DNA from: Pectinophora gossypiella
Taxonomy: Eukaryota > Arthropoda > Insecta > Lepidoptera > Gelechiidae
Length of the DNA: 64,000 nucleotides
Reading direction: 5' to 3'
NCBI RefSeq assembly: GCF_024362695.1
Contig: NW_026063268.1
Span: 248,001-312,000, forward strand
Both the position numbers and the translations under genes were made by a program. The notes beneath the pieces were generated by a model, which saw only the letters and a program-made list of their open reading frames with translations, made no database searches and was not told the origin of the DNA. Positions 17,200 through 28,439 of the stretch are shown piece after piece. Positions within the stretch are counted from its first letter, which is position 1. The number at the start of each line of letters is the position of its first letter.

Positions 17200-17830
17200 T
17201 TGCAGAATAGGTGCACCACTTGCCCGACAACCAACGTGTGGACTAATACTGGAGGTTTCCAGAACAATCCGTCACAGCCGGGATCAAAATGAGCACATTA
17301 AAGTTGACTAGTGATGGGACTCAACAAGTCGATAAAAATATCGATACTTACGGGAATAATTAAGCGTTCGATATTTTTATCTTTTTGACGTGGCTTATTG
17401 TAGATACATACATAAACTCACGCCTATTTCCCACCGGGGTAAGCAGAGACTATGGAATCGGCTACTTGACAGTTTTCGTCTAAGTATTTTAATAATTACA
17501 AACGATTATTTTATAGCTCTTAAAAAATATTTTAATTTTCTCGAAAAAGATTTTATAATAGAAAAAACATAACTTTCTTCATTAATTTCAAATTTCGCGC
17601 GCAAAACGGTAGGTCACCTGACATTTTTCCGAGTGACGTCACTTTTCAATAAACAAAGAAGCTGTCAAACAGTATAACTTGAAACCTGACAGATAGTTTT
17701 TTGTTTATTTTGTGAAATGTGACGTCACATGAAGTTCAATCATGGCCGCCCGTGTTTCGGGTGTTGTAATACACAGATAAAATGTATAAAAATGATCTTA
17801 ATAAAAAAACTATTGGATAATTATCGTTAA
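17200..17830. other. Unassigned; LINE tips and two TATCGATA patches
   Basis: 17310-17375 has GATAAAAATATCGATA and TTCGATATTTTTATC; 17386-17404 is a LINE-D tip and 17423-17455 a LINE-I tip. The remainder (to 17830) is AT-rich and unrecognised. Confidence 0.4.
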
Positions 17831-17844
17831 ATGATAAACTACCA

Positions 17845-18012
17845 GCCTCCGTGGTCTAGTGGTTAGAGCGTTAAGCTCACGATCTGGAGGTCCGGGTTCG
17901 ATTTCCGATGGGGACATCGTCGAAATCACTTTGTGAGACTGTCCTTTGTTTGGTAAGGACTTTTCAGGCTTGAATCACCTGATTGTCTGAAAAAGTAAGA
18001 TGATTCCGTGCT
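17845..18012 (+). mobile_element. SINE-B, 3'-truncated
   Basis: CAGCCTCCGTGGTCTAGTGG to AGATGATTCCGTGCTT, stopping inside the central domain. Confidence 0.85.
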
Positions 18013-18405
18013 TATTGTATTGTTGCGTGATGGCCGGTCCTTTTAGTTATAAAATTATACGACGACTTCAATGTAAGTAATTAATATCTTTTATTAATAT
18101 AAACACAAGGTAAATACAATGAGACAACCAAAGAGAATGACATAGACAATAGCGACAGCTGTAGTGATGTGCGTAACTAATAGTGACGTATACAACACTC
18201 ATGACCTAAATGACCACCGTAATTTATCGATATTTTTTACGTCATTGGATTCGGTCCCCTCCCTATTCCCACAGCGAAATGAGAAGTTTCTAGAATACTG
18301 TGCCCTTTGTTGCATGCAAATAAAAAGAAAAGAATCGCCCTGTCCTTGTGGTTAAGTTAATTATTTATGGTATACGTATTTTTAAAATAAATTAACAAAT
18401 AAACA
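18013..18405. other. No recognised feature
   Basis: Contains a 63-codon plus-strand open frame (18164-18355, ends CPCG) with no recognisable domain; judged a chance ORF. Confidence 0.3.
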
Positions 18406-18553
18406 CGAATACTGAGGGGGTTGATTCAGACCATGATTCTGAGTTAACATCAAGTGGAATTTTCCGTCGCAAAATATTTTTTTATTTTTTTTTTAATTAT
18501 TTTCAATTCTATACTATTGCGATGGAAAATTCCACTTGACATTAAGTTTTCGT
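18406..18553. mobile_element. MITE-F copy (palindromic)
   Basis: GAATACTGAGGGGG, CATGATTCTGAGTTAA and TCAAGTGGAATTTTCCGTCG at the left; GATGGAAAATTCCACTTGA at the right. Outer ends lost. Confidence 0.75.
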
Positions 18554-18572
18554 TAGGATGTCCCGGTCCCGG

Positions 18573-18853
18573 TCCCGGGTTTGAATCCCGGTGGGGACAT
18601 ATTACAAAAATTACTTTGTGATGTCTAGTTTGGTTAGGACATTACAGGCTGATCATTTGATTGTCTGAAAGTAAGATGATCCGTGCTTCGGAAGGCACGT
18701 TAAGCCGTTGGTCCCGGTTTCCACTTACTGGTGTAAGTAAGTAGTCGTTTCATGAGCCATGTCAGGGGCCTTTGGCGGCTCAATAGTAACCCTGACACCA
18801 GAGTTGATGAGGTTGGTACTCTACCTCACAACCCACACAATAGAAGAAGAAGA
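18573..18853 (+). mobile_element. SINE-A, head truncated
   Basis: From CCCGGGTTTGAATCCC to CAATAGAAGAAGAAG. Confidence 0.82.
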
Positions 18854-19017
18854 CTGACTGATGACTTGTGTTTCTGTGCGTCGGTGGTGGAGGTAGTGTG
18901 GTTGCTGGTGTGATAATCTAATGCAAAATGACTAAAAGCTTCGATGGACCAAAAGCATGTGCGACCCTGTTGTTAAATATAAATAAAAACACATGCTTGA
19001 CATTTAGAAATAGACTG

Positions 19018-19165
19018 TCATCATCATTATCAGCCGTACGACGCCCACTGCTGGGCATAGGCCTCTCCCAAGGATCTCGGACCACGCTCAGTGAAGGTCG
19101 ACGATCTGGTGAAGGTCGCGGGAAGCCGTTGGATGCGGGCAGCGCAGGACCGATCGTCGTGGAGA
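19018..19165. mobile_element. Element P, inverted halves
   Basis: 19018-19078 is antisense P (CCGTACGACGCCCACTGCTG); 19090-19165 is sense P (GATCTGGTGAAGGTCGCGGG). Orientation flips in the middle, as with twin priming. Confidence 0.6.
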
Positions 19166-19564
19166 AAGGGACTGTATTAATTAAAAATTATCAAAAGGTG
19201 GAAAAAGCACCACCCATCGCCATGATGTTCAAAGGGTAGAAGAAAAAGTAAATTGCGGTGTTGACATAATATAAAAAAAAAAATTAGTGTGTACTACACA
19301 GTTTCAGCTCACACTGACAAGGAAACGAACGTGAATTTATGTACGTATGAGTGCGTTATACTTCTTAAGACGCGCTCATAAATTAAACCTGCCGAAGATA
19401 TAGAACACTATTACTAGAAGTGACAAAAACTATTTGGCATTTCCTGTGAATACAATGAAAAAGGATGCTTTTGTCACTTGACAGGGTTTAGGGCTGTGGT
19501 ACACTGAAATATCAAGCGATGAAGAATATATATCTCCTTAGGGTTATTCCATTTTTACGTTATT

Positions 19565-20425
19565 CAATGAGCTATATTAGTAGTGATATTTATTTATTAT
19601 AGCAATTATAATTATGTGTATTACTATTATGTAGTTTATGTAGTCGAAAGTGTATAAAATAAAATGAAATGAAATGAAATGAAATGAAATGAAATGAAAT
19701 GAAATGAAATGAAATGAAATGAAATGAAATGAAATGAAATGAAATGAAATGAAATGAAATGAAATGAAATGAAATGAAATGAAATGAAATGAAATGAAAT
19801 GAAATGAAATGAAATGAAATGAAATGAAATGAAATGAAATGAAATGAAATGAAATGAAATGAAATGAAATGAAATGAAATGAAATGAAATGAAATGAAAT
19901 GAAATGAAATGAAATGAAATGAAATGAAATGAAATGAAATGAAATGAAATGAAATGAAATGAAATGAAATGAAATGAAATGAAATGAAATGAAATGAAAT
20001 GAAATGAAATGAAATGAAATGAAATGAAATGAAATGAAATGAAATGAAATGAAATGAAATGAAATGAAATGAAATGAAATGAAATGAAATGAAATGAAAT
20101 GAAATGAAATGAAATGAAATGAAATGAAATGAAATGAAATGAAATGAAATTTATTGTCATAAATGTGGTAAGTATATCGATGGAAGTAAAGCTTATAGCG
20201 CTCAGCACATTTAGTGTATATTTATTTTTATACGTACAAGTATTCCCATGCTGCACTATCCCGCTATATTACATAATATTCAATATCTCCTATACTTAAA
20301 GGTTGCCTGGAAGAGATTGCTACTTAGCAATAAGGCCGCCTATTGTACTAACTCTATTTCTCTTTTGTTTTGTATTTTGTTTGTTTCCTGTTTGTGCAAT
20401 AAAGTATTTGTTATGTTATGTTATA
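19565..20425 (+). mobile_element. CR1/jockey-type LINE 3' end split by a tail-expanded insertion
   Basis: Left part to 19656 and right part from 20213 line up with the continuous antisense copy at 42772-43020 (GTAGTTTATGTAGTCGAAAG | TTTATTTTTATA). Ends in GTGCAATAAAGTATTTG. Confidence 0.85.
19657..20212 (-). mobile_element. Short retro-insertion with giant (ATTTC)n tail
   Basis: Bounded by AGTGTATA at 19649-19656 and 20213-20220 (8-bp TSD). Body of about 60 bp (20151-20212), then on the minus strand AATAAATTTC and about 97 perfect ATTTC units (GAAAT on the plus strand, 19666-20150). Confidence 0.88.
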
Positions 20426-20427
20426 TT

Positions 20428-20488
20428 TTTTTTAACGTGTTTTATTGTAGATTCGCCGCAAATGTCATTAACTACTTGGCCGGACAAA
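20428..20488 (-). mobile_element. LINE-D 3' tip, antisense
   Basis: TTATTGTAGATTCGCCGCAAATG ... CTTGGCCGGACAAATA. Confidence 0.65.
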
Positions 20489-20528
20489 TAAAAAAAAATA
20501 TTACAGGTAATTTGGATCCAGGTTGTAT

Positions 20529-20676
20529 GTACGGTCACGAGCATTAATATGTATACACTTTGGTACCATGTCACATTAATTTTTTTGACAAATTGAACTG
20601 TAAGTCTCACTAAATGTCAAATATGTTAGTGCGACAGAGTCCTAAAGTGGGTACATTATATTGCTCATGACTGTAC
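20529..20676. mobile_element. MITE-U copy 1
   Basis: Imperfect inverted ends GTACGGTCACGAGCATTA and TATATTGCTCATGACTGTAC. Nearly identical to 31752-31902. Confidence 0.75.
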
Positions 20677-20779
20677 GTAAAATGTATCTCTCCTTCCGAG
20701 GAATTGTGAAAGGCATACATTACATATTATTACATACATACATTACATTTAAAAATTCTAGATTAAGTAAATGAAATCA

Positions 20780-21105
20780 TCTTTTTTGGGGTTATGTATA
20801 CGTTTTTACAATAAAATACCAGATAATATTTTAAATTTGTCAGAAAATAAATTTAAAGCTAATGTGGAGCTTACTTTATGTAAAAAGCTTATTATAAGAT
20901 TAATGATTACCTAAATGATAAAAATGTCTGGTATTGAATGTGTTCCTGTAGTTATTAAATAACTTGTAATGTACCCTCATTGATTTAAAAGATGTGTTGC
21001 TGTTGCAGTTTCTTGTCATTTCTTCTCCACAGTCATAACACCTTGCGAAGTGACGTAACTTCAAAAATGTTACATTGACCTTCAACAAGTTTATCCATGA
21101 TAATT
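20780..21105 (+). mobile_element. LINE 3' end (family S)
   Basis: CGTTTTTACAATAAAATACC, then ATGTCTGGTATTGAATGTG and GTTGCTGTTGCAGTTTCTTG; inverted match at 48155-48400. Reads like the end of a CR1-type ORF followed by its UTR. Confidence 0.65.
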
Positions 21106-21474
21106 ACTTACGTTGAATAAATGATTCTCATTTCTGATTATCCTTACTAGCTTCGCTCTCAGTACAACAGATCTTAAAGTGACTAATACAAGATTTATGA
21201 CTATAGCCAGCGACCCGGATGCGGCTGCCTTTTGCAAGCTTCTATTTAAAGCTTTTGTGACATTCCCGTGAATTACATTTAGCCTTTTGTTGTTTACCGA
21301 GAAAGGTGCCTTTGACATAGTTTTGTTGTGAGTGATAGTAATCTGCCTAGTTGAAACTATAAGGGACTTTTTAGGCTACGATCCTTAAAAACAATATAGA
21401 TTATCAACAGTAAAGACAGTAAAGATTTATTAGAGAGTAATATATTTAAGTAAATCGTCGCGTCGTATCCATAA

Positions 21475-21560
21475 GGAAGTGAAGGAATTGGCCTTTGATA
21501 GACAAGAATGAAGAATGCTACACCGACAAGAGCGTGGCTCTTAAATCAGTGATGTGATGA
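21475..21560 (+). mobile_element. LINE-H 3' tip
   Basis: GAAGGAATTGGCCTTTGATAG ... CCGACAAGAGCGTGGCTC, stop TAA, then the TGATGTGATG end. Confidence 0.75.
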
Positions 21561-21599
21561 ATATATTTAAGCAATAGAGTTTTTTATTCCTGTTATTAT

Positions 21600-21645
21600 A
21601 CAGGGTGTTAGTAATACCGTACTGAGAGGGCGTTTTATTTGACCT
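21600..21645 (+). repeat. MITE-F end
   Basis: ACAGGGTGTTAGTAATACCG after a TTATA flank; only the outer end remains. Confidence 0.45.
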
Positions 21646-21699
21646 AAGCAGGGGTAGTTTTCGCTCACGCGAGTCCCTCTCAAATCCATCGTCTACAGG

Positions 21700-22150
21700 T
21701 AATACAAAATCGTTTCATGCGGAAAGCCACGGGAGCTCCGTGGTTCCTTCGCAATGAAAATCTGCACATTGACCTAGGTCTGCCAACCATTGCCCAATGG
21801 CTCAAATTAGCTTCAAAACGTTTTTTCGATTCTGCTTCGCACCACCCAAATACTCTGGTAGTTGCGGCTTCCCGCTTCGGGACGGTACTGAAAAGTATCG
21901 GCGTCCGAAGGACGTAATATACGATCCCGACGACCCGATTACTCTAGCCATAGAGGTAGCCAATCAGCTCGCGACACCAAACACTTCAGGACCCCGATAC
22001 CAACCCCGCCGGCGTGGTCGACGATTTCCTTCATTCAACGCTTATCGCTATCGACCCGCTAGGGTCGATTAATTCTTTCAAAAAATCTTCCCCATTTGTC
22101 AGGCCAAGTAGTTAATTAATACCAGCTGCAGCAAATCTACAATACCTAAG
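21700..22150 (+). pseudogene. LINE-D RT C-terminus and 3' UTR
   Basis: Longest LINE-D coding remnant: MRKATGAPWFLRNENLHIDL, LGLPTIAQWLKLASKRFFD, then after a frameshift near 21850-21880 DGTEKYRRPKDVIYDPDDP to a stop near 22070. The APW-R-NLH-DLGLP pattern is typical of jockey-type LINEs. A deletion shortens the UTR. Confidence 0.82.
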
Positions 22151-22159
22151 TTACGTCAT

Positions 22160-22356
22160 AACAATAAAAAAGGCGTTAAATTTCTTTTATTCAAGTTATT
22201 TACGAATTTTAATAGAGAAAAATGTAATAATAAGTACGACGTTTGTCACGCTTTTCTTTAACGTCACAGGTTGCTTTTTCATACAAATTCCATAGTAATT
22301 TCGTGTTTTGACGTTTAGTAAAAAGTAACTGATTTTACTGGTTGGAAACTAGCCTA
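22160..22356. mobile_element. Element L, single arm
   Basis: CAGGTTGCTTTTTCATACAAA, TTCGTGTTTTGACGTTTAG, AAAGTAACTGATTTTACTGG; matches the right arm of 62861-63607. Confidence 0.7.
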
Positions 22357-22365
22357 TTCTCGTCA

Positions 22366-22512
22366 CTAAATCCCAATTGGGGTAGTCAGAGGTACATCCA
22401 TCGCAAGATGAACTAAGTACCCACACCTCACCGAGCTTTCTGTTTCTTTCTGACCAACGTGATAGGTGAGCCGTATCGCCGTCTATAATGGTCGAGCCAA
22501 CTGTGTTAGTGA
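22366..22512 (-). repeat. Repeat K copy
   Basis: CCCAATTGGGGTAGTCAGAGG ... GCCGTCTATAATGGTCGAG. Confidence 0.75.
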
Positions 22513-22877
22513 GTACTTTTTTTCTAGATATCCAAACAAGCCCGCAGGACAAAACTAGAAGCGTTATGCACAATAACACGTTACTGTAATATCACACGCA
22601 ACAATGACATAATTATGAAGCATCCTGAATCAACATGGAGGGACTACCACACCAGAGTGTAGCGGACTTGTATATTAGTTAGAATCAAAATGAAAAAAAA
22701 AATCAAAAAGTATTTATTTTCTTTCCTTACATGTTTCTCTTAAACTAGTTACTGGAGCCTCCTTTTAAGCAAAATATGCCTGTACCAGGAGACCCCGCTC
22801 TTCTATAACAGTAGTAAATAGGTAAGAAAGTTTTGTTACCTTTACGTTTTACAAATAAGCAATTAAAGAATGTTTGT

Positions 22878-22945
22878 ATAATGTGTGTATGTGTGTGTGT
22901 ATGTGTCTGTGTGTGTGTGCGTGTGTGTGTGTGTACGTGTGTGTA
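22878..22945 (+). repeat. (GT)n microsatellite, interrupted
   Basis: GTGTGTATGTGTGTGTGTATG with scattered A/C interruptions. Confidence 0.9.
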
Positions 22946-23554
22946 AGTGTGGGCGTGCTCGGGCAATGAGGGTAGATTCCTCCTGTCTAGCCCTACGACG
23001 AAAGTCTTGGGGTCGGTTTTGAAGCCACTAGACAGGAGGAGTGTGCTCGAGTTGTGCATGCGAGTGTAGTTACTATCCTATAATATTATTCCTTAATAGG
23101 TATATGTATAATGGTAATAGATTATTGTTTTTAGTAAATAGTTTGTAGTAAATTCTCACATTCATCATAATTAATATTTTTTAACCAAGTTGTTAGGGTA
23201 CGTTTGCATTCATGGTAATTTTTTGTATATATTTGTAGTATTTTGTTTATTATGTAAAAAAGATGATTTGTGCTAGAAAGAATAAGATGTCTATATGGAC
23301 AGCGATACGACTCACCACCTAGGTTAGTGATTATTTTAGAAGATATTTTAGCGATTTACAAATTGGGACCCAAGATGTCACTTAGAAATAAATTTAAGGA
23401 AATTAGTATTTTAACTTTGGTATCACAATATATCTTTATTATTATTACTTATGTAAAAAAAACATATAGGATTATTTGTAAAAAATAGCGATCGGCACAT
23501 TGTTAATACCCGGAATAAAAATAAACTTGCTTTACAAGTCAGTCGATTATATAA

Positions 23555-24010
23555 GATAACTAAATCTTTTAAGGGGCAATGTATACGTTTTTACAATAAG
23601 ATCCCATTGACATTCAGAATTTGCCTTTCAACTGTTTGAAGACAGTAGTTAAACAGAAACTTTACAAAAAAGGTTATTATAAAGTTAGCGATTATTTAGA
23701 AGATATATTCATATCTGCATGCAGCATGGGATTAACAGTCTGAAAACTGATATTACGCAGCTAAATTACTCAATTGTATGACAATATTTAATGTTTTTTT
23801 TTTAAAGAACGTCTAGGGCCCTGTGCCGAGGTTTTTCTTGCAGCTTCTTTTCCTTTTTTTTTTTTTGACGTGACTTTAGTGACTTATTGTAGATTTGCCG
23901 CAGATGGCATTAACTACTTGGCCGGACAAATGGGGAGCGCTGAAGGCTCTCACCCGGTAGCAGCTTCTTTTCCCCGACTATACAGGTTGTGGGAAGCTGC
24001 AGTAGTTTTC
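23555..24010 (+). mobile_element. LINE-E ORF end and 3' UTR split by LINE-D
   Basis: Coding remnant before 23700 reads LYKKGYYKVSDYLED (CR1/jockey-type C-terminus). At 23840-23853 and 23960-23973 stands GCAGCTTCTTTTCC, the 14-bp TSD of an antisense LINE-D insertion. Confidence 0.85.
23854..23959 (-). mobile_element. LINE-D 3' end, antisense insertion with TSD
   Basis: Starts with poly(T), then TGACGTGACTT...CTTATTGTAGATTTGCC to CACCCGGTA; flanked by the 14-bp TSD above. Confidence 0.9.
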
Positions 24011-24164
24011 TTATTTTTGAGGCACTTATTCTGGATAGTCCCTCATCATTCAATAGTTAGTGTTTTACTCACGATTTGGAGTTCCCGAATTTGATGCCAT
24101 ATTTAGTCGAATAGTAATTAATAATGTGATAATTTTATTAAGTACCTGCAACAAATAAAAACAT

Positions 24165-24285
24165 CAAAATCAAATATTTTATAACACACAAAACAAAACA
24201 TAAAAAAACAAAACGCAAAAACATAAAACAAAACAAAAAAAAAAACACAAAACACATAAAACAACGCAACGCAACGTTTTAAAAA
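24165..24285 (+). repeat. A/AC-rich low-complexity tract
   Basis: Runs of AAAACA/AAACAAAA; nothing coding. Confidence 0.8.
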
Positions 24286-24377
24286 CATTATTATTTAAAC
24301 ATTGAAGTCTGTGTAAGCAGTAAGCTAAACAACTTCGATCCGAAACATGCTTTACCTACTTTAAAAAAGCGGTACAT

Positions 24378-24700
24378 GACCCCGATTCCTGCAGACACCT
24401 CTTAATTTTATTTTAAATTATACCCGTCATTTTCTTATCCGCCGAAAAGGAAAGAGACAGATGATTGCCGATTGTTAATTTTAAAATGAAAGAATTGGGC
24501 ATCTCGTTGATATGCAATCCATTTGACGTGTGCTGTCAACTCAATTCTGTTGAGTTATTGGCCACTATAACATTTTGGAAGAGTTTTTAAAGTGTTCCAT
24601 AAATTTTATGCGTCGATTACCCGTCTCTTTTCTTTTCGGCGGATAAGAAAATGATAGGTGTAACTTAAAATAAACTTAGATTGTGGGTACCGGAATTAGA
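24378..24700. mobile_element. MITE-A copy 3
   Basis: CCCCGATTCCTGCAGACACC at the left; GTCTCTTTTCTTTTCGGCGG and a decayed GGGTACCGGAATTAG at the right. Confidence 0.82.
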
Positions 24701-25208
24701 ATCAATTTTATTATATTTTTAGGTACGTACTTATTGTTGATTATTTTCTTCTTGTCCTTTTTTGTTTAAGTGTTAATTGTACATAATTTATGTACTCAAA
24801 ATAGAGTTTTGTTTATTTGTTTGTTTTTTTTTGTATTTTTTTAATATTTTGTTATGTAAATAACTAAATAAAGTTCATGACTTTTCTTCAGCTTCGTATC
24901 CAAAGTAGCTACAAATTTCTTTTGTTAATCTTTTTACTCCAATTAGAAAAAACAAACATCAAAAACATCTAAACAAACAAACTAAAAACGCATTAATAAA
25001 TCATAAAAAATGTCCCTTCAACTCCTAAGCACTCACCCGCGTAACAATACCGCGCAAATGAGCCGCCATCTTGGAAACAGATTAAAAAAAACGTAAGGCA
25101 CCGGCCGACGTCGGTGCTGCCTGTTTCCTGTCACAGGGTTAAAGTTATAGTTAATATTATTTGAATTATAACTCTATAGAGTTGTTTCTTGGAATAGCAC
25201 TTGAAAAA

Positions 25209-25437
25209 AATACATACATAAACTCACGCCCGTAATTCCTAATGGGGTGGACAGAGCCACGAGTAATCAAAGACAACTTGCAGCCACTGTTGCTACGATG
25301 TCGTAAGCTGGATATGATGAACCTTATGGCGATAAGGGATCAGCCTATCGCCCATAACATTAGTCCATCATGTTAGAGGTCACAATCCCTCTGTCGGGTT
25401 TTACGACATGCCCGGGAAGACAAGCAGCTGAACGTTT
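25209..25437 (-). mobile_element. LINE-J 3' end
   Basis: Antisense: tail ATACATACATAAACTCACGCC at the left, then CAGCCACTGTTGCTACGATG and ATGCCCGGGAAGACAAGC. Same in 31490-31712 (sense) and 61440-61567. Confidence 0.72.
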
Positions 25438-25563
25438 TCTATGTTTTTGATTTGCTCCCAGAACAGCATAGAAGCATAATTGAAAAAGCGAAGTTGACAA
25501 TAAAAAACAACATTTTTTTATTTTCATTTAAGTAAGTAGGTACCTACTTGACGATTGGAGCTT

Positions 25564-25853
25564 GGAGCTCGGTGGCGCAGCGGTTAACGCGCTCGGTCTG
25601 CGATTGTTGAAGTTAAGCAACTTTCGCAAAGGCCGGTCATAGGGTGGGTGACCACAAAAAAAAGTTTTCATCTCGAGCTCCTCCGTGCTTCGGAAGGCAC
25701 GTTAAGCCGTTGGTCCCGGCTGCATTAGCAGTCGTTTATAACCACCAATCCGCACTGGGCCCGCGTGGTGGTTTAAGGCCCGATCTCCCTATCCATCCAT
25801 AGGGAAGGCCCGTGCCCCAGCAGTGGGGACGTTAATGGACTGGTGATGATGAA
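25564..25853 (+). mobile_element. SINE-C, near full length
   Basis: Best-preserved 5S-like box: GAAGTTAAGCAACTTTCGC ... GGGTGGGTGACC. Ends GTGATGATGA. Confidence 0.9.
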
Positions 25854-26044
25854 GTACTTGACGACCTGATGTGGTGGTGTAACTGGTTGTCTGGTCGTCC
25901 ATGAGAGTGGAAGATGCGAAAGTAGTCTCAGGATCATAGTAAAGGAATTCCGCGTTCTCTGCCTACCCCAATGGGAAATAGGCGTGATCTTATGAATAAC
26001 TGGTAATCTGTAGGCTATTTCCGTGACTTTTAGTAGGGCTCAGT

Positions 26045-26955
26045 TGTCTTTAACTACTTGGCCGGACAAATGGGGAGCGCTGAGGGTTCTCACCCGGTAC
26101 AAAGATAAGATAAGATTCTTTATTTGCCATAAATGCAGTGTGACAGATGTTACAAAAAAATATAGTTTACCGTGCATTTAGATTACATAAATCATGCAAA
26201 ATTTATAAAATATAAAAGTGTCAATACAAAGGTCCTATTATGAAATTAGCTGAATTAATTATGCAAAATTGAAGACAACACGCCTGAGGGTGCCCAGTTG
26301 GGCGCGAACCTCGGCTCAGGGCGTCGAAGAATATTTGACAGAATTAACCGACTCTAGTGGGTCGATAGCAGTGATGTTCCGAATATCCGTATCCGTATCC
26401 GTATCCGCAGATATCCGAGATAAAATAAAAATCCGTATTCGTATCCGTGTCCGTTACTTTTCACGCGGATCTTTTACGGATCTTTTTCAAGTGATTAAGT
26501 AGAATTATTAAATAAAAAACTATAAAATTCCATTCAGATTGTTTTTATTTCTTAAAATCAAATATATGGCTCCTTTATATTGCAAACATTTAGATAGATA
26601 GATCTTTATAATGAAAGCAAGATATAATATCACTTTTATAACAATGAAATAACTAAATCTTTAATCTTTTTATTTAAGAAAATAAAGATCCGTATCCGTA
26701 TCCGCGGATCTTTACACTAAATATCCGTATTCAGATCCGTATCCGCTCAGTGCTTCGTCTTATAGGAAAAATATTTTAAAGAATTAATCGACTCTAGTAG
26801 GTCGATAGCGATGAGCGCTGAATGAGGGAAATCGTCGACCACGCCGGCGGGGTCGGTATCGGGGTCCTGAAGTGTTTGGTGTCGCGAGCTGTTTGGCTGC
26901 CTGTATGGCTAGAGTAATCGGGTCGTCGGGATCGTATATTACGTCCTTCGAATAA
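26045..26955 (-). mobile_element. Two LINE-D antisense pieces with two inserts
   Basis: LINE-D sequence at 26045-26100, 26276-26370 and 26745-26955. The insert at 26101-26275 is AT-rich, of unknown family. At 26371-26744 lies the ATCCGT-rich block. About 50 bp of LINE-D (GGCTC...GTCGATAG) occurs on both sides of it. Confidence 0.7.
26371..26744. repeat. Element with ATCCGT arrays at both ends
   Basis: ATCCGTATCCGTATCCG at 26388-26410 and CCGTATCCGTATCCGCGGATC near 26690-26710, with an AT-rich middle. Possibly a hAT-like or other MITE; family not recognised. Confidence 0.5.
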
Positions 26956-26961
26956 CACAAC

Positions 26962-27426
26962 CAAAACTAGAGTTTGTTCGACCATTACAGACGGCGATAC
27001 GGCTCATCACCTATCCCGTTCTTACATAAAGCTCGGTGAGGTGTGGGTACTTAGTTCATCTTGCGATAGATGTACCTCTGACTACCCCAATTGGGATATT
27101 GTCGTGACTTTTTTTAATAAAAAGTAGACTCGACCATTACAGACGGCGATACGGCTCATCACCTATCCCGTTGTTACATAAAGCTCGGTGAGGTGTGGGT
27201 ACTTAGTTCATCTAGCGATAGATGTACCTCTGACTACCCCAATTGGGATATTGTCGTGACCTTTTTTAATAAAAAAGACTCGACCATTATAGACGGCGAT
27301 ACGGCTCACCTATCACGTTGGTCTAACAGAAAGCTCGGTGAGGTGTGGGTACTTAGTTCATCTTGCGATAGATGTACCTCTGACTACCCCAATTGGGATA
27401 TTGTCGTGAACTTATGTAATATGTAA
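26962..27426 (+). repeat. Repeat K tandem trimer
   Basis: Three head-to-tail units of about 150-160 bp (26962-27126, 27127-27274, 27275-27426), joined by TTTTTTTAATAAAAAG spacers. Units 1 and 2 share CATCACCTATCCCG; unit 3 matches the dispersed copies. Confidence 0.88.
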
Positions 27427-27669
27427 CTGAATGTAATCTAACATTGCGCCTCCATAAATGTTTTCTCATCATATATATTCTTAATTAGATTTTTTACTAA
27501 GCCGAAATTTGAAAAACTCTGGTATGTGCTCGCTATTTGTCAAAATATCTGCGCATGCGTCGGCGCGGACAGACAGACAGTGGATCGTCTGATATGTGGG
27601 CTCGGGCAGCGATGCGCCGTCCCCGGGAATGTTCCCATTTTGGGAATGTACCTGGCAGTAAAAAATTAA

Positions 27670-27862
27670 AAATTCAAAAAAATAATTCCAAAATTCAAAT
27701 TCAAAAATATTTATTTTTCAAAATTGGCTTAGCGCTATTATGTAACTAGCTGTCAAACTACTACCACATCGGAATCTGTAACGCTGAGGGAAAGACGTGG
27801 CCAGAAAACCTCCCAGCACAGGGCCTAGTCCTACTGTTTCATGTTTTCTTTTCTTTTCTTTT
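27670..27862 (-). mobile_element. LINE 3' end, antisense
   Basis: Starts with the antisense TTCAAATTCAAAAATATTT tail; then ACGTGGCCAGAAAACCTCCC and CAGCACAGGGCC. Confidence 0.6.
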
Positions 27863-27984
27863 TTTTTTAAAAGGAGCAAAACTTACGTAGAAAAGAACTT
27901 TATTACCTAACCTTTAGGCAGATAAGACCAGAGTACAAGAAAGAACAATTTGAAAAAGAAAAGCAGCCATCAGTCCTTACTAAC

Positions 27985-28308
27985 ATAAAACATAAACAGA
28001 CTATATACGTCCCACTGTTGGGCACAAGCCTCCCCTCAATCAACCGGAGGGGGTATGGAGCATACTTCACCACGCTGCTCCACTGCGGGTTGGTGGAGGT
28101 GTTTTTACGGCTAATAGCCGGGACCAACGGCTTAGCGTGCCTTCCGAATCACGGAATCATCTTTACATTTTCGGATAATCAGGTGATTCAAGCAATGTCC
28201 TTACCAAACAAAGGACAGTCTCACAAAGTGATTTCGACAATGTCCCCATTGGGGATCCAACCAGATCGTGAGCCCAAAGCTCTAACCACTACACCACGGA
28301 GGCTGCTT
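27985..28308 (-). mobile_element. SINE-B copy
   Basis: From TATATACGTCCCACTGTTGGG to box A antisense CTAACCACTACACCACGGAGG. Confidence 0.87.
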
Positions 28309-28439
28309 ATAGCCGAGACCAACGGCTTAACGTGGTCTGCGAAGCTGGTCTTTGGACATTTGCACTTTAAGGAATATTCCCAGAGAGGACATATCATTGG
28401 GCTCAAGTATTGTGTGGTAGATTAGCGAGCGAAGACGGG

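Noticed and set aside
19636..20256. 206-codon minus-strand ORF of ISFHF repeats
   Set aside because: It is the translation of the pentanucleotide array; a 5-bp unit without stops is open in any frame.
22745..23059. 104-codon minus ORF with Thr-His repeats
   Set aside because: Product of the (GT)n microsatellite.
25600..25655. Possible 5S rRNA gene fragment
   Set aside because: Only the internal promoter-like part is present and it recurs identically placed in every SINE-C; it is part of the SINE.
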